The translations under genes were made by a program, and so were the position numbers. Below, in pieces: positions 1 to 7,501 of a stretch of 14,684 nt of DNA. Where the stretch lies: NCBI GenBank assembly GCA_002403445.1, contig DHHU01000009.1, forward strand, positions 6,091 to 20,774, in the 5' to 3' direction. Each line of letters opens with the position of its first letter. Position 1 is the first letter of the stretch. The notes beneath the pieces were generated by a model, which was not told where the DNA came from, did not search any database, and was given only the letters and a program-made list of their open reading frames with translations. The DNA is from Salinisphaeraceae bacterium UBA4764 (GTDB lineage Bacteria; Pseudomonadota; Gammaproteobacteria; Nevskiales; Salinisphaeraceae).

Positions 1-336
1 CGCCATCCTTTATTTTGCGAGCTCCAGGGATGATCGTGACGGATGTCCATGAGGCTTATTGGCGTCGCGAAAATAAAAATACTCGAAATACCGTCTTCAA
101 CAGCGGTCTCTCAGCGACGGCCGACCTCGGTTAGCTGCTTGCGCGCGGCGTACAGGGGAGGGCGCCTTGACCGTAGTGCCGAGGGTTTGAGCCGACTGCC
201 CGGTCCGGCAGGTACATTGGGCAGCTAGCGTTTTTAAGCAGTGCCATCATGCCCATCGTTAAAGTGACGACTCGGAATATCGAATCACCTATTCGGTTAT
301 GGACATGCCAAGACAACCGCATAGTGCGAACGTACC

Positions 337-352
337 TGGATCCATGGATCCA
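337..352. repeat. 16-bp perfect palindrome
   Basis: The sequence TGGATCCATGGATCCA equals its own reverse complement and contains two GGATCC units around CCATGG. It lies in the gene-poor flank about 135 bases beyond the glcB stop. It could be a protein binding site or a chance palindrome; nothing around it shows a role. Confidence 0.5.
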
Positions 353-393
353 CGATCTTAAGCACGCGTTATAAACCCAGCATTTTTGATGAG

Positions 394-425
394 TGGCGCT
401 GCGAATCGGGTAGAGCGCAGCGCCA
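394..425 (-). terminator. Stem-loop after glcB, possible terminator without U-run
   Basis: Arms TGGCGCTGCG and CGCAGCGCCA pair perfectly over 10 bp with a 12-base loop, 62 bases past the glcB stop codon. On the minus strand the stem is followed by an A-rich, not T-rich, stretch, so it is not a canonical intrinsic terminator. It may mark the 3' end of the glc transcript or protect it from exonucleases. The structure is plain; the function is inferred from position. Confidence 0.4.
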
Positions 426-486
426 AACTGCCGGGGTCAAACCACCGGATGCCTTCCAACTTGCTAAAACACAACAACTGAGGCAA

Positions 487-2652
487 TTACGCATCGGCTG
501 CCTTGCGCTCCCGTCGCCGTGCATGCAGCGATGGCTCGGTGTAGCCGCTCGGCGAATCGAGGCCCTTGAATACCAGATCGCGAGCGGCTTGGAATGCGAT
601 CGATGCGTCAAAGTCGGCTGCCATTGGCCGATAGTTGGGGTCGCCCGCATTTTGACGATCGACTACTTCGGCCATGCGTTCGAGAGTCTCCTGGACTTGC
701 TCTCGGTTCGTGATGCCGTGGAGTAGCCAGTTGGCAACGTGTTGTGAAGAGATACGACACGTCGCTCGGTCCTCCATGAGCTGGGTATCGGTGATGTCGG
801 GCACCTTGGAACACCCGACGCCTTGATCGATCCAGCGCACGACGTAACCCAGAATGCCCTGGCAGTTGTTGTCGAGTTCTCTCTGGATCTCGTCTGCCGA
901 GAGGTCGCGCTGGAGTAACGGTATAGTTAACAGGTCGTCAAGATAGGCCCCGCGGCGCGAAGCCAGCTCGTCTTGGCGGGCGAGCACATCGCAGCGGTGA
1001 TAATGGATCGCGTGCAGAGTGGCGGCGGTGGGTGATGGAACCCAGGCCGTATTGGCTCCGGCCTGCGGATGGGCAATCTTGGAGTCCATCATCGCCGCGA
1101 GATTATCCGGCGCAGGCCACATGCCCTTGCCGATCTGGGCCTTGCCGCGGAGGCCGACGGCCAGTCCCGTGTCGACATTATTGTTTTCGTAGGCGGTGAG
1201 CCATTGTGACGACTTCATCTCGCCCTTCGGGACCATCGGTCCGGCCTGCATGGAAGTGTGAATCTCGTCGCCCGTACGGTCCAGAAATCCGGTATTGATG
1301 AAGATCGTGCGCTCACGTGCGTTGTGAATACAGGCTTTGAGGTTGACCGAAGTCCGTCGCTCCTCATCCATGATGCCCATCTTCAGCGTGTTTTTCGCCA
1401 GGCCAAGTGCTTGTTCGACACGTACGAACAGTCGGGTGGTGAAATCGACTTCGGCTGGGCCGTGCATTTTCGGTTTTACGATATAGACGCTGCCGGCGCG
1501 ACTGTTGGTGTGCGGTCCGTTGCCGTTCAGATCATGCAGAGCAATGGTCGCCGTGCAGAGCGCATCGAGAATGCCTTCATAGATCTCGTTATTATCGCTG
1601 TCGAGCACAGCTGGCGTGGTCATCAGATGGCCCACGTTGCGGGTCAACATCAGGCTGCGTCCGGGCAGTGTCAGTTGGCCCCCGTCCGGCTTGGTATAAA
1701 GGCGATCACCATTTAACCGGCGCGTGAACGTCTTGCCGCCCTTGTCGACGGTTTCGGTCAGATCACCTTTCATCAGGCCGAGCCAATTGCCGTAGACAAG
1801 CGCCTTGTCTTCGGCGTCTACCGCGGCAACCGAGTCTTCGCAGTCTTGGATCGTCGTCACAGCTGCTTCCATGAGGATATCCTTGACCCCCGCTGCATGT
1901 CGGCTGCCAATGGGGTCACTTGAATCAATCTGGATTTCCGTGTGCAGACCGTGGTTGACAAGCAACACGGCCTCGGGGGCTGAGGCGTCGCCTTGATACC
2001 CGGCCAGCTGATCCGCGTTGGCCAAGCCGACAGGCATCCCATCGACATCGACCCGGAGCGCACCATCAACAACGGCGTACGACCCGGCGTTTGCGTGTGA
2101 TCCGGTGCGAAGCGGGAACGTTTCGTCAAGAAAATCCGCGGCCCAGGCGACCACTTTTTCACCGCGTTTCGGGTTATACGATGCAGTCTTTTCAGCGCCG
2201 TCGGTTTCGGCGATCAGGTCGCCACCGTAAAGAGCGTCATAGAGACTGCCCCAGCGGGCGTTGGCCGCATTCAGTGAAAAACGGGCGTTGGTAACCGGAA
2301 CCACGAGCTGCGGCCCCGGAATGGTCGCGATTTCCGGATCAACATGGGCCGTCGAGACTTCGAAATCCGGTACGTCCTCGGAAATGTAGTCCAGCTCATG
2401 GAGTAATTCCTTGTAAGCCGCACGGTCGTGGGTTTGATCCCGGTGTTCTCGGTGCCACCGATCGATTGTTTCCTGAATCGCACGGCGACGTTCCAAAAGT
2501 TGAGTATTTTCTGACGTAAACTCAGCAACCAGATTGGCAAGCGCTTGCCAAAACGCGTCACTTTCAATCCCGGTCCCTGGCAGGGCGTTTTCCATGAGAT
2601 CGTAAAGTGGTCGGCCGATCTGGAGGCCGTGCTTTGTTACGCGTTCGGTCAT
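487..2652 (-). CDS. glcB: Malate synthase G
   Basis: Condenses glyoxylate with acetyl-CoA and water to give malate and CoA in the cytoplasm, feeding glycolate carbon into the TCA cycle. The product is 721 aa, close to the roughly 723 aa of E. coli GlcB. Family signatures include TTIQDCEDSVAAVDAEDK (residues 266-283), R338 in LTRNV, the acidic magnesium-site regions MGIMDEERRT (425-434) and NTGFLDRTGDE (453-463), and MEDRAT with the presumed catalytic base D628. The open frame reaches upstream to 2763, but that would run into the end of glcF. The ATG at 2652 has a strong AGGAG about 7 bases upstream and begins with the typical MTERV, so I chose it. It is the last gene of the minus-strand glc cluster, 70 bases after glcF. 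The A form (AceB) is excluded by length and motifs. Confidence 0.97.
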   Translation of the reverse strand: MTERVTKHGLQIGRPLYDLMENALPGTGIESDAFWQALANLVAEFTSENTQLLERRRAIQETIDRWHREHRDQTHDRAAYKELLHELDYISEDVPDFEVSTAHVDPEIATIPGPQLVVPVTNARFSLNAANARWGSLYDALYGGDLIAETDGAEKTASYNPKRGEKVVAWAADFLDETFPLRTGSHANAGSYAVVDGALRVDVDGMPVGLANADQLAGYQGDASAPEAVLLVNHGLHTEIQIDSSDPIGSRHAAGVKDILMEAAVTTIQDCEDSVAAVDAEDKALVYGNWLGLMKGDLTETVDKGGKTFTRRLNGDRLYTKPDGGQLTLPGRSLMLTRNVGHLMTTPAVLDSDNNEIYEGILDALCTATIALHDLNGNGPHTNSRAGSVYIVKPKMHGPAEVDFTTRLFVRVEQALGLAKNTLKMGIMDEERRTSVNLKACIHNARERTIFINTGFLDRTGDEIHTSMQAGPMVPKGEMKSSQWLTAYENNNVDTGLAVGLRGKAQIGKGMWPAPDNLAAMMDSKIAHPQAGANTAWVPSPTAATLHAIHYHRCDVLARQDELASRRGAYLDDLLTIPLLQRDLSADEIQRELDNNCQGILGYVVRWIDQGVGCSKVPDITDTQLMEDRATCRISSQHVANWLLHGITNREQVQETLERMAEVVDRQNAGDPNYRPMAADFDASIAFQAARDLVFKGLDSPSGYTEPSLHARRRERKAADA

Positions 2653-2722
2653 GGTTGACTCCTGAAGATGATGCTTGGCTAAATTCTGACTCAAAATACG
2701 ATCGCCGATGTTGGCAATGAGC

Positions 2723-4015
2723 CTAAGCGGGTAAGGCTGGTTGTTGGACCGGGGGGGCCGCAACCATCGCTTCAGGCTCGAGCAGTTCGATCCAATGCCG
2801 CACGGGCAGGCCGGATGCGGCTTCCAGATGCAGTTGACAGCCGATATTCGCGGTCACAATCATCTCAGGCGACCCGCTTTGCAAGTTGGTCAACTTGTTC
2901 TGGCGCAGCTCGTTTGCCATGGCGGGCTGAAGAATCGAGTATGTTCCCGCCGAGCCACAGCAGAGATGCTTGTCAGGCACCGGTGTCAGTTCGTAGCCAA
3001 CCTGTTTCAAAATCTCGCCGACATGGTCCTGCAAAGCCGGTGCATTCTGAAGGGTACACGGCGGGTGATAGGCAACACGTCGGCCGCCGCCGAGATCGCC
3101 GAGCGTTGATAGATCCTCGGCGGCGAGGATGTCGGACAGATCGCGAGTCAAAGCGGATACGTGCGCAGCCTTGTCGGCGTAGTCGGGGTCATTACGCAGC
3201 ATATGGCCGTAATCCACAACCGAGGCACCGCAGCCGCTCGCCGTCATCACAATGGCCTCGGCACCGGCTTCGATATAAGGCCACCAGGCGTCGATGTTGG
3301 TGCGAGCAAAATCGCGTGCCTCCTCGCGGTGGCTCAAATGCTGTGATAACGCGCCGCAACAGGTGGCTTCACTGGCGGCAATCAACCGGATACCGAAGCG
3401 ATCGAGTATGCGCGCAGCGTGAGCATTGGTATTGGGCGCCGTAGCCGGCTGTACGCAGCCACTCAGCACGAGCATCGTGCGTTTTTGACCGGCTCTCGCG
3501 TAACGATCCGATTCGGGTTCGGTCGGCCAAGCAATTCGCTTGCGTGGGGGCGGGATTTTGTGGCCCAGGGGCGCCAGTGGCCCGACCATCAGCGGTTTCG
3601 CCAGACGCCCGAAGCCAATCAGCAACGAGAATCGGCGTCGATACGCGACGAAATGACGAAGCGCCCAGCGGAGCATACGGTCGGCAATGGGTCGCTCTAC
3701 TTGTTGGTCCACGAGATCGCGCCCAATGTCAGCCAGTTTGGCAAACTCGACGCCGGAGGGGCAGGTGGTTTCACATGCCCGACACGTCAGGCAGCGATCC
3801 AGATGCAACTGGGTTTTCTGAGTTGGCTGTTCGCCTTCCAGGACCTGTTTGATGAGATAGATCCGGCCGCGCGGGCTGTCTCGTTCGTCACCCAGTAGCT
3901 GATAAGTCGGGCAGGTTGCGGTGCAAAATCCACAATGGGTGCACGCGCGCAAAATCCGATCGGCTTCCTGGCCATCGGCGGTATCGCGCAGTGCGTCAAT
4001 GATGTTGGTCTGCAT
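2723..4015 (-). CDS. glcF: Glycolate oxidase iron-sulfur subunit GlcF
   Basis: Electron-transfer subunit of the GlcDEF glycolate dehydrogenase, which passes electrons from the flavin subunits toward the membrane quinone pool. The 430-aa product carries two 4Fe-4S ferredoxin motifs: C25-x2-C28-x2-C31-x3-C35 followed by P, and C75-x2-C78-x2-C81-x3-C85 followed by P. Two cysteine-rich CCG domains follow (C219-C220-G221 and C352-C353-G354), as in GlcF, LutA/LldE and heterodisulfide-reductase-type subunits. The ATG lies 5 bases after the glcE stop and has no clear ribosome binding site, which suggests translational coupling. The last about 15 residues are proline- and alanine-rich and look like a loose tail. 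Gene order and the paired flavin subunits favour GlcF over lactate-utilisation homologues. Confidence 0.95.
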   Translation of the reverse strand: MQTNIIDALRDTADGQEADRILRACTHCGFCTATCPTYQLLGDERDSPRGRIYLIKQVLEGEQPTQKTQLHLDRCLTCRACETTCPSGVEFAKLADIGRDLVDQQVERPIADRMLRWALRHFVAYRRRFSLLIGFGRLAKPLMVGPLAPLGHKIPPPRKRIAWPTEPESDRYARAGQKRTMLVLSGCVQPATAPNTNAHAARILDRFGIRLIAASEATCCGALSQHLSHREEARDFARTNIDAWWPYIEAGAEAIVMTASGCGASVVDYGHMLRNDPDYADKAAHVSALTRDLSDILAAEDLSTLGDLGGGRRVAYHPPCTLQNAPALQDHVGEILKQVGYELTPVPDKHLCCGSAGTYSILQPAMANELRQNKLTNLQSGSPEMIVTANIGCQLHLEAASGLPVRHWIELLEPEAMVAAPPVQQPALPA

Positions 4016-4020
4016 AATAT

Positions 4021-5106
4021 CTATAGTTCAGGATACAGTCGGCCGGGATTCAGGATGCCGGCCGGATCCATCGATGCCTTGAGGCGCTGGTGTAGCGCCA
4101 GCAACGATTTTGAAAGTGGATGAAAACGAGGTGTGGTGTGCCCGCGGTAGACGCTGGCGTGCCCATCTTGCGCAGCGACACGCTGGCGAATCGTCGCAGC
4201 CGGCTCATCGGACAAAAGCCAGCGCTGCGCACCGCCCCAATCAATCGCATTCGGCCCGGCGTTGTCTAAAAGCGGGGCTGCGGGTGGCAGCGATAACCGC
4301 CAGAGTGGACGTTCGTCCTGTGTGAAGAGGGGCCGGGTCTGTTCGCGTACTTCGGTCCAGAAGTTACGATAATCCATGGCAAGTGACTGGCCACCCAGCT
4401 GTTCACAGGCCGAGCGAACGGCGGTTTCGGCACCCGAGAGACGTAGGTACGTCAGGCCGTTTTCCCAGTACGCTCCGGTTATCGGCCACGGCCGAAGCCG
4501 CCAACGTTTGAATGCATCGAGCGCGGTTTCGGCACTGTGCTCGAACACCCGAGTTGCCTGGTGATGCGCAGCCGGCAGAACTTTCAGGCTGACATCGAGT
4601 AGCACCCCCAGTGTGCCGAAGCTGCCGGCTAGTAGACGAGACACGTCGTAACCGGCCACGTTTTTCATTACTTCGCCGCCAAAGCGCAGGCATTCACCGC
4701 GCCCGTTGACGATGCGCGTGCCCAGTACAAAGTCGCGCGCCGCCCCATTGAAAGGCCGCGCCGGCCCTGATACGCCCGCCGCTATGACGCCACCGAGAGT
4801 GGCGCCTTGCCCGTAATGGGGCGGTTCGAACGCCAACTGCTGACCGGCCTCAGCGAGTGTGGTCTCGATCTCCGTTAGCGGCGTTCCGGCGCGTGCCGTC
4901 AGCACCAATTCTCCCGGTTCGTAAGAGATGATGCCGCTGTGTCCGGCGACATCGAGTATTTCGCCGCGTCCAATCTCGCCCAGAAATGATTTGGTATCCC
5001 CAGCGCGTATCGCGAGCGGTGTTTTAGCTGCAAAAGCCTGGGCTACATGGTCGGCAATCTCATTTGATTGATCCATGGCGCCCACAGGATCGGCCACGGC
5101 GTTCAT
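4021..5106 (-). CDS. glcE: Glycolate oxidase FAD-binding subunit GlcE
   Basis: Second FAD-binding subunit of the glycolate dehydrogenase complex. The 361-aa product has a PCMH-type (FAD_binding_4) domain: the ELVLTARAGTPLTEIE stretch (residues 66-81), HYGQGATLGGVIAAG (97-111) and KNVAGYDVSRLLAGSFGTLG (148-167). It ends with the short family tail DPAGILNPGR. It is shorter than GlcD because it lacks the full FAD-oxidase C-terminal domain, as expected for GlcE. An ATG 22 codons further upstream is open, but the one at 5106 overlaps the glcD stop as ATGA and has GGAG 7 bases upstream, so it is preferred. glcD, glcE and glcF are effectively one translational block. Confidence 0.95.
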   Translation of the reverse strand: MNAVADPVGAMDQSNEIADHVAQAFAAKTPLAIRAGDTKSFLGEIGRGEILDVAGHSGIISYEPGELVLTARAGTPLTEIETTLAEAGQQLAFEPPHYGQGATLGGVIAAGVSGPARPFNGAARDFVLGTRIVNGRGECLRFGGEVMKNVAGYDVSRLLAGSFGTLGVLLDVSLKVLPAAHHQATRVFEHSAETALDAFKRWRLRPWPITGAYWENGLTYLRLSGAETAVRSACEQLGGQSLAMDYRNFWTEVREQTRPLFTQDERPLWRLSLPPAAPLLDNAGPNAIDWGGAQRWLLSDEPAATIRQRVAAQDGHASVYRGHTTPRFHPLSKSLLALHQRLKASMDPAGILNPGRLYPEL

Positions 5107-6602
5107 AATCGCTCCAGTTCCGGATGCGGTAGTTCGCCGTTGTGAACGTGCATGGCACCAAACTCGGCGCATCGGTGCAGCGTCGGTACGGCCTTGCCGG
5201 GGTTGAGCAGGCCCTTGGGGTCAAAAGCCGATTTGATGGCATGAAACTGCGTTAACTCGGCGGGTGGAAACTGAACGCACATCTGGTCAATCTTCTCCAC
5301 GCCGACACCGTGTTCACCGGTGATGCTCCCGCCGTAGTCTAGGCACAGCTGGCAGATCGCTCCGCCGAAAGCCTCAGCCCGTTCAAGCTCGCCAGGATTG
5401 TTGGCATCGTAGAGAATCAGCGGATGCAGGTTGCCGTCGCCGGCGTGAAAGACGTTGGCGACGTCGAGTTCGTATTCTTGCGACAAATCGCCGATGCCGA
5501 TCAACACGTCGGCCAGTGCCTTTCGGGGGATGGTGCCGTCCATGCAGTAGTAATCAGGCCGCACGCGGCCCATGGCCGGAAAGGCAGCCTTTCGTCCGGC
5601 CCAGAAACGGGCGCGCTCGGCCTCATCCTGCGATAGACGGATTTCAGTTGCGCCACAACGCTCGACAACATCCCGGACTGCTTCGATGTGTTCTTCGACT
5701 TCGGCGGCCGTGCCGTCAACCTCGCACAGCAGAATCGCGGCGGCCTCGGTTGGGTATCCCGCGTGCACAAAATCTTCGGTGGCCTTGATCGCTGGGTTGT
5801 CCAGCATTTCCAGCCCAGCCGGCACGATGCCAGCCTGAATGATGGCGGCGACGGCGTTGCTCGCCTGTCGCAGGCCGTCGAATGCAATTAATGCGACTCT
5901 CGCGACTTCCGGGGTTGGCAAGAGTTTGACTGTTACTTCAACGATTACGCCAAGCAGACCTTCAGAGCCGGTCATCAGTGCCAGCAGATCATACCCGGGA
6001 CTGTCGAGTGCCATACTGCCGATGGTCAGACGCTCACCCTCAAGCGTGATGATCGTCACTTGCAGGATGTTGTGCGTCGTCAGCCCGTATTTAAGACAGT
6101 GCACGCCCCCCGAATTCTCGGCTACGTTGCCGCCGATCGAGCAGGCGATCTGTGACGAGGGATCAGGCGCGTAGTAAAGGCCCAGGTCGGCTACGGCTTC
6201 CGATATGGCGAGATTGCGGACACCAGGTTGGACCGTGGCGCGTGCGTTGTCGGCGTCGATGTCCAGTATCTGGTTAAAGCGGGCCAGCGACAGGAGCACT
6301 CCGCGATCGAGGGGCAGCGATCCCCCAGAAAGCCCGGTACCGGCGCCACGCGCAACCACTGGCACGTTGTTCGCGTGGCAGATACGCAACGTCGTCTGGA
6401 TTTGGGCTTCGGTCGCCGGCAGGACGACGAGCATTGGCAACTCTCGGTAGGCCGACAGCCCATCGCACTCGAATGGCCGAAGATCCTCTTCGTCATGCAG
6501 TACGACGTCATCTGGCAATTCAGCCTTGAGCTGTGCGATTAAGCCGTCTTTATCAACGAGGGTTTCGTCTTCGGCGGCTACGGGTTCGGTTACTGCTGCC
6601 AT
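5103..6602 (-). CDS. glcD: Glycolate oxidase catalytic flavin subunit GlcD
   Basis: FAD-dependent catalytic subunit that oxidises glycolate to glyoxylate; the family also accepts D-lactate. The N-terminal FAD-binding domain has RGAGTGLSGG (about 85-94) and DPSSQIACSIGGNVAENSGG (about 147-166). The FAD-oxidase C-terminal domain has HAGDGNLHP (about 386-394) and GEHGVGVEK (about 429-437). A GTG at 6611 is in frame, but the ATG at 6602 has AGGTG six bases upstream and gives 499 aa, the E. coli GlcD length, so I chose the ATG. It is the first gene of the minus-strand cluster and faces the divergent glcG-like gene across 260 bases. GlcD-like D-lactate dehydrogenases are the main alternative, made less likely by glcE, glcF and glcB downstream. 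Confidence 0.96.
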   Translation of the reverse strand: MAAVTEPVAAEDETLVDKDGLIAQLKAELPDDVVLHDEEDLRPFECDGLSAYRELPMLVVLPATEAQIQTTLRICHANNVPVVARGAGTGLSGGSLPLDRGVLLSLARFNQILDIDADNARATVQPGVRNLAISEAVADLGLYYAPDPSSQIACSIGGNVAENSGGVHCLKYGLTTHNILQVTIITLEGERLTIGSMALDSPGYDLLALMTGSEGLLGVIVEVTVKLLPTPEVARVALIAFDGLRQASNAVAAIIQAGIVPAGLEMLDNPAIKATEDFVHAGYPTEAAAILLCEVDGTAAEVEEHIEAVRDVVERCGATEIRLSQDEAERARFWAGRKAAFPAMGRVRPDYYCMDGTIPRKALADVLIGIGDLSQEYELDVANVFHAGDGNLHPLILYDANNPGELERAEAFGGAICQLCLDYGGSITGEHGVGVEKIDQMCVQFPPAELTQFHAIKSAFDPKGLLNPGKAVPTLHRCAEFGAMHVHNGELPHPELERL

Positions 6603-6620
6603 AAAAAACACCTATTTGGG

Positions 6621-6649
6621 TGTATAAGGCCATGCCAAGGCGGTAACAA
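6621..6649 (-). promoter_or_regulatory. Candidate sigma70 promoter of glcDEFB
   Basis: On the minus strand TTGTTA (6649-6644) and TATACA (6626-6621) are separated by exactly 17 bases, each matching consensus at four of six positions. A start about 7 bases below the -10 would leave a leader of only about a dozen bases, just enough for the AGGTG ribosome binding site of glcD. An inverted repeat, ACACC-N6-GGTGT (6608-6623), overlaps the -10 and the start region and could be an operator. This is inference from pattern; no experimental support is visible. Confidence 0.4.
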
Positions 6650-6862
6650 GGGGGATCCATACGGCCCCAAAACGCCCTGATTAAGTTTATCCACAACTCT
6701 AGTACATCGTTTTACGGACCGCCGACTGGGCTCCTAAAACTTTAGTCGTAGTTTTTTTTACAAGTTGCCATTTTGCGGCATAGTTTGGCAGTTAATTTTG
6801 CTTTTACGGGCAGCGTAAAGAATGACGCTCAATAGCCCGTCTTTTATTCGAACGAGGATGTT

Positions 6863-7273
6863 ATGCGGACCCAGATGAAGCTTGAACTTGCAGATGCTCA
6901 GGCGATGTTCGATGCAGCCAAAAACGAGGCCGATGCCAACGCGTGGGCCGTTTCGATCGCAGTCGTTGACGAGGGCGGTCATCCATTACTGCTGAGCCGC
7001 TTGGATGGCTGTGCGTCGCTCTACGCGGAGGTTGCGTTACAGAAAGCACGGAGTGCCGTTCTCGCCGGTAAGCCGACGCGGGCCATGGAAGAGTCGATCA
7101 ACGAGGGGCGTGCAGCGTTTCTATCGGTACCGAGTCTGAGCGCCACGATGACCGGTGGACTGCCCATCGAACGAAGCAGTCAATTAATTGGGGGTATCGG
7201 CGCCTCGGGTGTTAAACCGGATCAGGATGAGCAAATCGCTCAGGCTGGGTTGGAGGCCTTACCCCGAACTTAA
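6863..7273 (+). CDS. glcG: GlcG/HbpS-like (DUF336) protein
   Basis: A 136-aa GlcG/HbpS-family protein. The family includes heme-binding HbpS of Streptomyces and GlcG, encoded in the E. coli glc operon; the biochemical role of GlcG is not firmly known. Visible signatures are AVVDEGGHPLLLSRLDG (33-49), a KARSA helix (61-65), the TGGLPI loop (97-102) and the C-terminal GGIGASGVKPDQDEQIAQAG (110-129). No signal peptide is seen, so it should be cytoplasmic. AGGA lies six bases before the ATG. In E. coli glcG sits between glcF and glcB; here it is on the opposite strand, divergent from glcD and upstream of the alcohol dehydrogenase. The symbol rests on this association and the family match. Confidence 0.85.
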   Translation: MRTQMKLELADAQAMFDAAKNEADANAWAVSIAVVDEGGHPLLLSRLDGCASLYAEVALQKARSAVLAGKPTRAMEESINEGRAAFLSVPSLSATMTGGLPIERSSQLIGGIGASGVKPDQDEQIAQAGLEALPRT

Positions 7274-7501
7274 CGACTAACCAGCCCTGTACTACCAAAG
7301 TCGAGTAGATATAAAACGATAACTCATCATACCGTCAAGTTAAGGTTTCATTTTTAAAGGTTAATCATTCTCCCGCTCAAAATCGGGCGATTATATTTAA
7401 CCGATGATTTATCAAAAAACCGATCTATTCATTTTTTTGAATAAATCACCAAAATTAAAAATTCGACTTGCCATACTCAGGTTTTTCAGTGGCCGGACAC
7501 C
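7274..7501 (+). promoter_or_regulatory. AT-rich intergenic region, likely promoter of the ADH/transport unit
   Basis: These 228 bases are much more AT-rich than the flanking genes, as expected for a promoter region. They contain the 26-bp interrupted palindrome listed separately. No -35/-10 pair with good spacing was convincing. No intrinsic terminator for the gene before it is obvious, so read-through from the GlcG-like gene is possible. Confidence 0.4.
7422..7447. promoter_or_regulatory. Interrupted palindrome upstream of ADH, candidate operator
   Basis: GATCTATTCA and TGAATAAATC form 10-bp arms with one mismatch around a T6 centre, 54 bases before the ADH start codon. A partial copy of the half-site (GATTTATC) lies just upstream at about 7406-7413. 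The symmetry and position suit a dimeric regulator. A weak AT hairpin in the leader is the alternative. Confidence 0.4.

Larger units (their letters stand above)
1..486. other. Gene-poor flank downstream of glcB
   Basis: No open frame here gives a recognisable protein. The longest candidates (about 60 codons on either strand, plus a 41-codon plus-strand frame at 249-374) lack a ribosome binding site and show no family motif I know. Two structures stand out and are listed separately: a 16-bp perfect palindrome at 337-352 and a 10-bp stem-loop at 394-425. The stretch could be a decayed gene or an ordinary operon end; the sequence does not decide. Confidence 0.6.

Noticed and set aside
131..322. 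63-codon minus-strand frame with a tRNA-3'-end-like stretch
   Set aside because: No tRNA cloverleaf can be folded and the protein shows no known motif.
249..374. 41-codon plus-strand frame in the left flank
   Set aside because: No ribosome binding site, no family recognised, too short to separate from chance.
1258..1716. 152-codon plus-strand frame opposite glcB
   Set aside because: Antisense shadow of malate synthase G; no recognisable motif or ribosome binding site.
2653..2763. Upstream extension of the malate synthase frame to 2763
   Set aside because: It would overlap the end of glcF, lacks family similarity and has no better ribosome binding site than the AGGAG-preceded ATG at 2652.
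6602..6623. Mini terminator or attenuator (ACACC/GGTGT followed by T6) before glcD
   Set aside because: The 5-bp stem is weak, and if the proposed promoter is right its left arm would not be transcribed.
6786..6802. Sigma54-like promoter (TGGCA and TTGC) upstream of the GlcG-like gene
   Set aside because: The spacing between the GG and GC elements is 11 bases instead of the strict 10.
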